Shown here: positions 1-5,142 of the stretch, one piece after another
How positions within the stretch are numbered: position 1 is the first letter of the stretch
Layout: each line of letters opens with the position of its first letter
Source: Chloroflexota bacterium
Lineage (GTDB): Bacteria; Chloroflexota; Limnocylindria; Limnocylindrales; CSP1-4
Direction of reading: 5' to 3'
Length of the DNA: 5,142 bases
Assembly: GCA_021812735.1 (NCBI GenBank)
Contig: JAKAMV010000732.1
Location: forward strand, 1 to 5,142
Notes under the pieces: model-generated
The model's input: only the letters and a program-made list of their open reading frames with translations
Database searches by the model: none
What the model was told of the DNA's origin: nothing
Translations under genes and position numbers: made by a program

Positions 1-687
1 CAGCATCGCGATCCGCTCGGGTGGCGTGCCACCCGTCGCCTTGATCCGTTCGGCTTCCGCAATGTCGGCCGGAGCGGCCAGCCCGGGTGAGCGCAGGAGC
101 TCCTCGGTCATCTCGGTGTACACGCCTCCCGGGGCGAGCACGTTGACGGTGATCCCGTGCGGGCGGAGCTCCTCGGCGACCGTCTCTGTCAGCCGCACCA
201 CGCCGGTCTTCGACGACGCGTACGCACTGAACGTGGGCCGGCCCTTGCTGGAGCCTCCACCCGAGAGGTTGATGATCGCGCCGCCACGGCCGCCCTCGAT
301 CATCGCCGGCACGGCGGCCCGGATCGCGTTGAAAGTCCCGATCAGGTTGGTGCGGATGCTCGATGCCCAGGCACCCGGGTCGACGAGGTGGACCGGGCCG
401 AACGGGCCATAGCGTCCGGCGCAGTTGACCAGGATGTCCAGCCGGCCGTGGGCGGCCACCGTCGCCGCCACCGCCGCCTCCATCGCCAGTGGGTCGTCCA
501 CGTCGGCCTGCACCCACAGCACCTCGTGGCCAGCGGCGCCCAGCGTGGCGGCCCGCGCCCGGAGACGGTCTTCCGACCGTCCGAGCAGCATCAGCGCGGC
601 GCCTTCCGCCGCCAGTGCGCCGGCGATGATCGAGCCGACCCCGCCCGCTCCTCCAGTGACCAGCGCTACCCGCCCTTCGAGTCTCAT
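1..687 (-). CDS. SDR-family NAD(P)-dependent oxidoreductase (3' end beyond window)
   Basis: A classical short-chain dehydrogenase/reductase, a soluble Rossmann enzyme that oxidises or reduces a hydroxyl or carbonyl group; its substrate cannot be told from sequence. The 229 visible residues begin MRLEGRVALVTGG. They include the TGxxxGxG cofactor motif (residues 11-18), NCAG (88-91, usually NNAG) and the full catalytic set Asn114, Ser142, Tyr156 and Lys160 (YASSK). The PGGVYTEM segment after strand 6 is at about 186-193. The second strand ends LLGR (residues 34-37) with no acidic residue, which suggests NADP(H) over NAD(H); this is inference. Family members usually have about 240-260 residues, so only the last 15-30 are probably missing at the left edge. 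The ATG overlaps the stop of the glycosyltransferase upstream (ATGA), and AAGAAGG lies 5 nt before it. As the last visible gene of a glycan operon it may act on a sugar or lipid intermediate, but it could be an unrelated passenger. Confidence 0.93.
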   Translation of the reverse strand, partial: MRLEGRVALVTGGAGGVGSIIAGALAAEGAALMLLGRSEDRLRARAATLGAAGHEVLWVQADVDDPLAMEAAVAATVAAHGRLDILVNCAGRYGPFGPVHLVDPGAWASSIRTNLIGTFNAIRAAVPAMIEGGRGGAIINLSGGGSSKGRPTFSAYASSKTGVVRLTETVAEELRPHGITVNVLAPGGVYTEMTEELLRSPGLAAPADIAEAERIKATGGTPPERIAML

Positions 688-1379
688 GCGTGCCTTCTTC
701 GGAAGCGCTCGCGAACGAGGACCCAGACCGCACCCAGGCCCTGCCGCCAGTTCGGCAGCTTCGAGTCGCCGCTCAGCCGGCCGTGGTAGGGGTACCCGAG
801 CTCACGCACGTCCCGACGCGCGCGCAGCAGGCGCGCCACGATCAACGGTTCGTAGTTCCAGCCGTCCGATGACCAGACGTCGACCTCTTCCGGGATCCGG
901 CGCCAGAAGGCGTTGTAGCCGCAACACACGTCGGTGAAGCTGGTGCGGTACAGGATGTTGCAGGTGCGAGCGATCACCCAGTTCCCGAAGACGCGATGGG
1001 GCGGCTTGTTGCCCCAGCCGTCTTGGAACCGGGAGCCCTTGATGAAATCGCCGCCGCCGAGCAGGGCGTCGAGGAACCGCGGCAGCTCGCGCGGATCGGT
1101 CTCGCCATCGGCGTCGAGCGTGACGATGATGTCGCCCGTCGCCTGCTCCACGCCGTAGCGGAGGGCTACGCCCTTGCCCGACCCGGGCTGCTGGAGGACG
1201 CGGATGCCGGGGCGGAGGCGCTCGGCGACGGCGACCGTCTCGTCGGTGCTGTGGCCGTCGATCATCAGCACCTCGTCGACGAAGTCGGGGATGAGCGGCA
1301 GGACGTGAGGCAGGTTTTCGGCCTCGTTGCGCGCGCAGATGAGCGCCGTGACGCGCCGGCCGCCGGACCCGTAGGTCAT
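684..1379 (-). CDS. Family 2 glycosyltransferase, DPM1/polyprenyl-phosphate sugar synthase type
   Basis: A GT-A fold glycosyltransferase of 231 residues, expected at the cytoplasmic face of the membrane. The N-terminus shows a beta strand and ARNEAENLP (16-24). DGHSTDET follows at 41-48, the metal and nucleotide-sugar binding DAD at 89-91, GSRF at 115-118, and Glu177 in the WNYEPLI segment. A GDSKL motif is at 204-208. The (G)xSKL motif and the Glu-containing segment resemble dolichyl/polyprenyl-phosphate mannose and glucose synthases (DPM1, GtrB and ArnC relatives), which place a sugar on a lipid phosphate. There is no C-terminal membrane segment, so this is the minimal soluble or peripheral form. 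Donor and acceptor are unknown. The ATG at 1379 overlaps the flippase stop (ATGA) and has GAGG 7 nt upstream. The open frame continues upstream to about 2033, but that stretch is Arg/Pro/Gly-rich shadow sequence within the flippase gene, so this start is preferred. Its stop overlaps the SDR start by 4 nt. Confidence 0.93.
   Translation of the reverse strand: MTYGSGGRRVTALICARNEAENLPHVLPLIPDFVDEVLMIDGHSTDETVAVAERLRPGIRVLQQPGSGKGVALRYGVEQATGDIIVTLDADGETDPRELPRFLDALLGGGDFIKGSRFQDGWGNKPPHRVFGNWVIARTCNILYRTSFTDVCCGYNAFWRRIPEEVDVWSSDGWNYEPLIVARLLRARRDVRELGYPYHGRLSGDSKLPNWRQGLGAVWVLVRERFRRRHA
693..699 (-). promoter_or_regulatory. Shine-Dalgarno site of the SDR gene
   Basis: On the minus strand AAGAAGG lies 5 nt before the ATG at 687-685, inside the 3' end of the glycosyltransferase gene. 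It supports this ATG as the start and suggests that the SDR gene can initiate in its own right as well as by coupling. Confidence 0.5.
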
Positions 1380-2680
1380 GCCCGTGCCTCGCCGCTCAGC
1401 CACCACTGGGCCGTGAGGGCGGCTGCCGCGAGAGACTGGACGGTCAGGTAGCCGAGGGCGATGCCCTCCACGCCGAACTGACCGGCCAGCACGGCGCCGA
1501 GCAGCAGGGCGCCACCGCCCGTCGCGACGGCGATGGCGAGCACGCGCCGGACCCGGCGCTCGATGCGAGCCGCGGTCAGGTGGAGGAGGTTGACGCTCAG
1601 CGGCAGGGTGGCCAGGCAGAGGACGCGCAACGCGTCCGTGCCCTTCGCCGCATACGTGGAACCGAAGAGCTGGAGGACCAGCGGGGCCGCGATCACGCCC
1701 AGCGCAATCGCCGGCACGAGGAGCGCCAGCGTGAGCCCGAACGCCCTGCGCATGTGGGCGGCCATCTCGCCCGATGCGTGGCTCCCCTCGGCCAGCAGCG
1801 AGCTCGCCACCGCCGCAGGGATGGCCGCAAGGAGGCCGGCGATGGCCCACGCGACGTAGAAGTAGGCGTTCGCCTCTGCGCCCCGCAGCCCCACCACCAC
1901 GAGCGGAAAGAGGAGCGCCGGGGCGGTCCACGCGAGGTCGCCCAGGTAGTTGCCGGCCGAGTAGCGCAGGAGAGTCCCGAGGCGCAGCGTCCGGAGGCTG
2001 ACCCGCGGCGCCAGGTGCGCCCGCAGTAGCCACGCCTGCGCGAGGACCGCCGCCGCGGTCGCCACCAGCCAGGCCCCGACGATGTCGAAGCCGAGGCGCG
2101 AGAGCGTCAGCGCGAAGCCGACCACGAGCAGGATCTTGATGACGCCCTGGGTCGCGCCGCCCGCGAGCGCCGGGCGCGTGTCCCGCGTCGCCACGGCGAC
2201 GTAGCCCAGGATGGTGAGGGCGGAGGTCGCGGCGGCCAGCGCGATCACGACGGCCCCCAGCAGCGGCCGCCCGGCCAGGGCGGCCAGGGCAGGTGCCCAG
2301 ATATCGAGCCCAGCGACGAAGATGACGCCTGCCGTGGCAGCGGTCAGCGTCGCCACCAGGACGCCGGTCGTCATCAGGGCCGAACGTTCCGCCCCGGCTG
2401 CGGGGCCGAACCGGACCAGCGCATAGGGCAGCCCGAGCTGCGCGAGTGTTCCCAGGAAGAGGGCGGACGATATCGTCGCGGAGGCGAGGCCAACCTGGGC
2501 CGGTTCGTAGAAGCGCGCGGCGAGCGCCCAGAAGACGAATCCGAGCGCCGCGGTGACCCCCGAGTTGACCATCAACACCAGGGCGTTGCGGTACAGAGGG
2601 ACGCGCGCCCGCGCGATGACGCGCCCAAGGGCTGAGGTGGCGACCGGGGGCGGCGTGCGTTCGATGGCGCGTTCGCTCAT
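1376..2680 (-). CDS. Wzx-like polysaccharide flippase (MOP superfamily membrane protein)
   Basis: A polytopic inner-membrane protein of 434 residues, within the usual 400-500 of O-antigen and polysaccharide flippases. It probably moves a lipid-linked oligosaccharide across the membrane. About 12 hydrophobic segments can be seen, near residues 33-54, 62-84, 103-124, 138-158, 178-196, 200-220, 245-265, 272-297, 313-333, 350-370, 378-399 and 403-426. The N-terminal layout (RNALVLMVNSG, then LAARFYEPAQVGLASA near 53-68) is typical of the polysaccharide biosynthesis/MatE-like family: a first helix, an ARF/LG-type turn, then a second helix. Lipid-linked substrate specificity cannot be read from sequence. 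The ATG overlaps the dehydrogenase stop (ATGA). No Shine-Dalgarno sequence is visible before it (ACCGGCGCGCCATACCG), so translation probably depends on coupling. The open frame continues upstream to about 3793, but that part is low-complexity Arg/Gly/Ala shadow of the dehydrogenase gene. The stop overlaps the GT2 start by 4 nt. Assignment to the superfamily is firm; the name Wzx is inferred from context. Confidence 0.9.
   Translation of the reverse strand: MSERAIERTPPPVATSALGRVIARARVPLYRNALVLMVNSGVTAALGFVFWALAARFYEPAQVGLASATISSALFLGTLAQLGLPYALVRFGPAAGAERSALMTTGVLVATLTAATAGVIFVAGLDIWAPALAALAGRPLLGAVVIALAAATSALTILGYVAVATRDTRPALAGGATQGVIKILLVVGFALTLSRLGFDIVGAWLVATAAAVLAQAWLLRAHLAPRVSLRTLRLGTLLRYSAGNYLGDLAWTAPALLFPLVVVGLRGAEANAYFYVAWAIAGLLAAIPAAVASSLLAEGSHASGEMAAHMRRAFGLTLALLVPAIALGVIAAPLVLQLFGSTYAAKGTDALRVLCLATLPLSVNLLHLTAARIERRVRRVLAIAVATGGGALLLGAVLAGQFGVEGIALGYLTVQSLAAAALTAQWWLSGEARA
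1387..1390 (-). promoter_or_regulatory. Shine-Dalgarno site of the GT2 gene
   Basis: GAGG (within GCGAGG) on the minus strand lies 7 nt before the ATG at 1379-1377. It decides the start, because the open frame itself continues far upstream. Confidence 0.5.
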
Positions 2681-4047
2681 CGGTATGGCGCGCCGGTTGT
2701 GCGCAGGGCGAGCCCGCGTGGCGCGCCAGCGGGCGGCCGCCCGATGCCGTGGTGCCGCCAGCCGGCAGCGGTCAACGCGGCCGGATCGAGGACGTTGCGC
2801 GCGTCGACGATCAGCCGAGTGCGCACGAGCCGCCCCAGCGCGCTCCAGTCGAGCGCGGCGAACTCGGGCCAGTCGGTGGCGATCACGACGGCATCGGTGC
2901 CGTCGACGGCGTCCGTGGCGGAGGTCGCCCGCGCGAAGCCGGCCGGAAGCCGGGCGACCTCTGCCGGATCGGCCATCGGGTCGTAGGCCCGCACGCTCGC
3001 TCCCGCCTGCCGGAGGAGCCCGGCGATCTCGATCGCGGGCGAGCGCCGGACCGTGCTCGTGCCGGCCTTGTAGGTGAGCCCCAGCAGCGCGATCGCGGCG
3101 CCCTCGAGCGTGCCCAGCTCGGCGCGCAGCTCCTCGATCACGACACCGTTCTGTCGCTGGTTCACGCCGGTCACGGCGTCGAGCATCGTCGTCTCCACGC
3201 CCGCGCGGTCCCCGGCGTCGCGCAGGACGCGCAGGTCGCGCGCCAGCGTCCCACCGCCGAAGGCGAGTCCCGGGCTGAGCGGCGTGGACGGCCCGATACG
3301 CGGATCGTGAGCGACGGCCCGCGCCACGCGGCCGGCGTCCGCCCCCAGGTGCTCGGCCAGGTTGCCCAGTTCGTTGCCCAGGCTGATGCAGGTCGCCAGG
3401 TAGGCGTTGATGGTGTGCTTGCAGAGCTCGGCCGAGGTCGTGTCCATCGGCAGGACCTCGCCGTCGATCCCCTCGAAGAGTCGGCCCGCGCGCTCCAGCG
3501 TGGCCGGGTCGTCTCCGCCCAGGATGACGAAGCCGGGGGCCAGGAAGCGCTCGACCGCCATGCCGAGGCGCAGGTTCTCGGGGCTGCAGGCGATGGCGGG
3601 CGCGCCAGGGCCCCGACGCGCCGCGAGCTCGGCGCGCAGGCGGGCGCAGGTGCCCACCGGGACCTGGCTCATGACGACGATGAGCGATCCTTCGGGCATC
3701 GCCTGGCCGAGCCGGTCGATGGCGTCCTCGATAGGCGACAGGTCGACCGCGTCGCGCTCGTCCACCGGGGTGTCGAAGGCGACGACGGCGCAACGTGCGT
3801 CGGTTGCCGCGGCAGGGAGGTCGTCGGTGAATCCGAGACGACCGGCAGCGATCCCCTCGGTGATCAGGTCATCGAGGCCGGGTTCGGCGACGGGCGCGTG
3901 CCCCGTTCGGAGCGAGGCGATGCGCTCCGGGTCAGGATCGACGGCGGTGACGGTCCAGCCGAGGTGCGCCCAGCAGGCGGCGGCAACCGAGCCCAGGTGC
4001 CAGAGGCCCACGACGAGGATGCGCCGATCCTGCTGCGCGAGACTCAC
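2677..4047 (-). CDS. UDP-glucose/GDP-mannose dehydrogenase family protein lacking the catalytic Cys
   Basis: A nucleotide-sugar dehydrogenase homologue of 456 residues, a normal length for the family. The N-terminal NAD domain (about 9-195) has the glycine motif GLWHLG (14-19) in place of the usual GxGYVG, Asp37 at the end of strand 2, TP at 93-94, PVGT at 130-133 and SPE at 155-157. The central domain (about 200-295) carries AELCKHTINAYLAT, with the conserved Lys210 and Asn214. The C-terminal UDP-binding domain (about 316-440) contains GLTYKAGT (323-330), RRSPAIE and AYDP (354-357). The active-site loop reads FGGGTLARD (263-271). By comparison with the family pattern GG-x-C-(F/L)-x-K-D, the catalytic Cys is Thr267 and the Lys is Arg270, while Asp271 is kept. 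Members with Cys oxidise UDP-glucose, UDP-N-acetylhexosamines or GDP-mannose to the uronic acid. The reaction here is uncertain. The start is GTG with AGGGA 7 nt upstream, 19 nt after the DUF1616 stop. The stop overlaps the flippase ATG. Family membership is very sure; activity is not. Confidence 0.95.
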   Translation of the reverse strand: MSLAQQDRRILVVGLWHLGSVAAACWAHLGWTVTAVDPDPERIASLRTGHAPVAEPGLDDLITEGIAAGRLGFTDDLPAAATDARCAVVAFDTPVDERDAVDLSPIEDAIDRLGQAMPEGSLIVVMSQVPVGTCARLRAELAARRGPGAPAIACSPENLRLGMAVERFLAPGFVILGGDDPATLERAGRLFEGIDGEVLPMDTTSAELCKHTINAYLATCISLGNELGNLAEHLGADAGRVARAVAHDPRIGPSTPLSPGLAFGGGTLARDLRVLRDAGDRAGVETTMLDAVTGVNQRQNGVVIEELRAELGTLEGAAIALLGLTYKAGTSTVRRSPAIEIAGLLRQAGASVRAYDPMADPAEVARLPAGFARATSATDAVDGTDAVVIATDWPEFAALDWSALGRLVRTRLIVDARNVLDPAALTAAGWRHHGIGRPPAGAPRGLALRTTGAPYR

Positions 4048-4054
4048 GTCCGGT

Positions 4055-4059
4055 TCCCT
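4055..4059 (-). promoter_or_regulatory. Shine-Dalgarno site of the dehydrogenase-family gene
   Basis: AGGGA on the minus strand lies 7 nt before the GTG at 4047-4045, in the only true intergenic gap of the window. It supports the GTG start, which directly precedes the Rossmann strand RRILVVG. Confidence 0.5.
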
Positions 4060-4066
4060 GGCTCGA

Positions 4067-4936
4067 TCATGGCGAACTCGCGGACGGTGACGAGGTGGAT
4101 TGCGCCGTCGGTAGCCCGGTGGCGGTCACCTCGAACTTCAGCGACAGGTGCCGGTAGGCGCTCTGCCCGCCCAATCGGTCCAGGTCGAAGTCCAGCTCGT
4201 GCCGGCCCAGTGTCAGTGGCGCGGTCGTCGCGTACGGCTCGTTCCATGCGGCGCCGTCCGCCAGCGTCCCCACCTCGACGGACGGCAGTGCTCGCCCGTC
4301 CAGCGTCGGCCTGATCCGGTAGCCCACGGACCCATCCTCGTGGTTCGTCACCATGAGGCGGATGCGCACCGGTGCGCCGGGCTTCACCGCGGTCGGCAGG
4401 TCCTTGAGCGTGCCCGAGGGACCGACCATGGCGAACTCCGTGAACGTCTGGGTGTGGGACGGGCCGAGAGTGAGCCGCACCACGACGAAGCCGCCCACGC
4501 CGGCCAGCGCCACGAGCGCCACGGTCGCGACGTCCGCCTTCGAAGGCACCCGCCCATCCGGCCAGTCGGGCACGAACGCACCGTCCCCCAGGCGCCGCCG
4601 CTGGAACTCCGTCGCGAGAATCAGAACGACGCCGAGCGCGTCCAGGGAGATCACGATAGGCTCGAGGCGGATCCCCCAGGGCGTGAAGTTGAGCGCGAGC
4701 CCCACGAGCGGCACGATCGCGAGACTCAGGCCCAGCGAGAGCGCGAGGCGCTCCGGGCCGGACAGATCGCCCGTCTTCGGGAAGAGCGCGGCCATGGCCA
4801 GGTAGCCCGGCAGGAAGAGCACGAACGCGATCGCCGGTGCCACCCGCGCCGGCCCCTCGATCGGGACCACCAGCGCCACGCCGGTCGTTGCCAGCAGCAG
4901 GGTCGCGGCGAGTGTGAGATCCCATCGTCGCCTCAC
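4067..4936 (-). CDS. DUF1616 family membrane protein
   Basis: A membrane protein of 289 residues from the GTG at 4936. It matches the DUF1616 pattern known from archaea and some bacteria; the biochemical role of that family is unknown. A short basic N-terminus (RRRWDL) leads into about five membrane segments, near residues 7-25, 31-52, 65-85, 92-109 and 135-155. The family-typical PGY (43-45) and ALFPKTG (50-56) lie at the end of the second. After the fifth segment a beta-rich domain, probably extracytoplasmic, begins. It has TEFAMVG (166-172), NHEDG (198-202) and GYRIRP (205-210), and ends in a Ser/Pro-rich tail. The start is uncertain. GTG 4936 gives a GTGA overlap with the upstream gene and a usual N-terminus, but GGGAGG abuts and overlaps that codon. 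An in-frame GTG at 4990 would add 18 Pro/Arg-rich residues, overlap the upstream gene by 58 nt and has no clear ribosome binding site. Sitting beside a flippase and a sugar dehydrogenase homologue, it may serve surface-glycan assembly; this is inference. Confidence 0.88.
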   Translation of the reverse strand: MRRRWDLTLAATLLLATTGVALVVPIEGPARVAPAIAFVLFLPGYLAMAALFPKTGDLSGPERLALSLGLSLAIVPLVGLALNFTPWGIRLEPIVISLDALGVVLILATEFQRRRLGDGAFVPDWPDGRVPSKADVATVALVALAGVGGFVVVRLTLGPSHTQTFTEFAMVGPSGTLKDLPTAVKPGAPVRIRLMVTNHEDGSVGYRIRPTLDGRALPSVEVGTLADGAAWNEPYATTAPLTLGRHELDFDLDRLGGQSAYRHLSLKFEVTATGLPTAQSTSSPSASSP

Positions 4937-5142
4937 CTCCCGACGGGGGCCAGGCGTGCGGCCCCCGGGAGTCTGTCTCGGGTGAGCCACGCCCCGGGAA
5001 AGCGCGGGCGCGTCCAGAGCCGCAGAGCCAGCCCGGGGTTCCGGCGGAGAACCGCCCAGGCGATGCGCGACGGGAAGTCGATGTCGCCTACTGCCTCGAC
5101 ATCGTCCCGCAGCGGCGAGCGATCAAGGGCCTCCACCAGGAG
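4933..5142 (-). CDS. C-terminal fragment of an unrecognised protein (5' end beyond window)
   Basis: An open frame enters from the right edge and ends at TGA 4935-4933, giving 69 residues that start LLVEALDRSP. The codons are strongly GC-ending like those of the other genes, and the stop overlaps the DUF1616 GTG as GTGA, so it is very likely the end of a real co-transcribed gene. The fragment has an acidic stretch (DDVEAVGDID), then an amphipathic or weakly hydrophobic segment (SRIAWAVLRR, GLALRLWTRP) and a Pro/Arg-rich tail. No family motif is recognisable. In this context an enzyme of glycan synthesis would be plausible, but the sequence does not show it. An internal GTG at 5136 is present but need not be the start, since the frame stays open to the edge. 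Confidence 0.65.
   Translation of the reverse strand, partial: LLVEALDRSPLRDDVEAVGDIDFPSRIAWAVLRRNPGLALRLWTRPRFPGAWLTRDRLPGAARLAPVGR
4936..4941 (-). promoter_or_regulatory. GGGAGG Shine-Dalgarno-like site at the DUF1616 start
   Basis: A near-perfect GGGAGG on the minus strand overlaps the first base of the proposed GTG start (4936-4934) and the TGA of the upstream gene (4935-4933). That spacing is too short for ordinary initiation at this GTG. The next ATG at useful distance (4925-4923) is in the wrong frame for DUF1616. The site may help terminating ribosomes to stay and restart. Confidence 0.35.
4944..4967. repeat. Perfect 8-bp GC-only inverted repeat (hairpin)
   Basis: CGGGGGCC (4944-4951) and GGCCCCCG (4960-4967) are exact inverted copies separated by an 8-nt loop. 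In the minus-strand transcript this stem ends 2 nt before the GGGAGG site of DUF1616 and lies within the 3' coding end of the preceding gene. No U tract follows, so it does not look like an intrinsic terminator. It could affect ribosome access or pausing at the junction, or be a chance product of high GC. Confidence 0.5.

Noticed and set aside
26..937. Overlapping plus-strand frames of 128, 210 and 170 codons
   Set aside because: They are antisense to the SDR and GT2 genes, with Arg/Ser/Ala-rich content and no motifs.
1380..2033. Upstream extension of the GT2 frame
   Set aside because: It is shadow sequence within the flippase gene. The GT2 domain begins right after the ATG at 1379, which has a Shine-Dalgarno sequence.
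2681..3793. Upstream extension of the flippase frame
   Set aside because: It overlaps the dehydrogenase gene in another frame and is low-complexity Arg/Gly/Ala sequence. The MSERAIERTP start at 2680 fits the family length and the ATGA junction.
2749..4314. A 521-codon open frame on the plus strand
   Set aside because: It lies antisense to the dehydrogenase-family gene, whose protein is clearly conserved. Its translation is Arg/Gly/Ala/Asp-rich with no fold-like pattern, as expected for the complement of high-GC genes.
4044..4925. A 293-codon minus-strand frame overlapping the DUF1616 gene, starting at an ATG 10 nt after GGAGG and ending in a GTGA overlap with the next gene
   Set aside because: The start site and the end overlap are attractive, but the translation is Arg/Gly/Ala/Pro-rich throughout with no hydrophobic or conserved segments. 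The DUF1616 frame over the same bases matches a known family.
4944..4967. Hairpin considered as a rho-independent terminator
   Set aside because: No run of T follows the stem on either strand, and it sits inside a coding overlap in the middle of an operon.
1..5142. tRNA, rRNA, CRISPR array, insertion sequence or attachment site
   Set aside because: No direct repeat series, transposase motif, terminal inverted repeat pair or cloverleaf pattern was seen. Genes cover almost every base.

Overview
This window is high-GC bacterial DNA, roughly 70% GC by eye, with codons ending almost always in G or C. It carries six tightly packed genes, all on the minus strand. I see no tRNA, rRNA, mobile element or CRISPR array. 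The largest gap between genes is 19 bp. The combination of a DUF1616 membrane protein, an unusual nucleotide-sugar dehydrogenase and very high GC suggests an environmental, perhaps soil, bacterium such as a Chloroflexota or Actinomycetota relative. This taxonomic guess is weak because no phylogenetic marker is present.

In the direction of transcription (high to low coordinates) the layout is as follows. (1) The C-terminal end of an unrecognised protein, cut by the right window edge (5142-4933). (2) A DUF1616 membrane protein (4936-4067). (3) A protein of the UDP-glucose/GDP-mannose dehydrogenase family (4047-2677). (4) A Wzx-like flippase of the MOP superfamily (2680-1376). (5) A family 2 glycosyltransferase of the DPM1/polyprenyl-phosphate sugar synthase type (1379-684). 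(6) A classical short-chain dehydrogenase/reductase whose C-terminus runs off the left edge (687-1). Four of the five junctions are 4-nt ATGA or GTGA stop/start overlaps. The DUF1616/dehydrogenase junction is the exception, with a 19-nt gap. This strongly suggests a single translationally coupled operon. No promoter or terminator is visible inside the window.

Together the genes look like part of a surface polysaccharide or glycolipid locus. The dehydrogenase-like protein would modify a nucleotide sugar, the GT2 enzyme would move a sugar to a lipid carrier or nascent glycan, and the flippase would carry a lipid-linked glycan across the membrane. DUF1616 and the SDR have unknown roles. The most notable observation is that the dehydrogenase-like protein is full length and well conserved overall, but lacks the catalytic cysteine of the family (Thr at residue 267) and has other active-site substitutions. 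It may therefore perform chemistry other than the usual four-electron oxidation of a UDP-sugar to a uronic acid.
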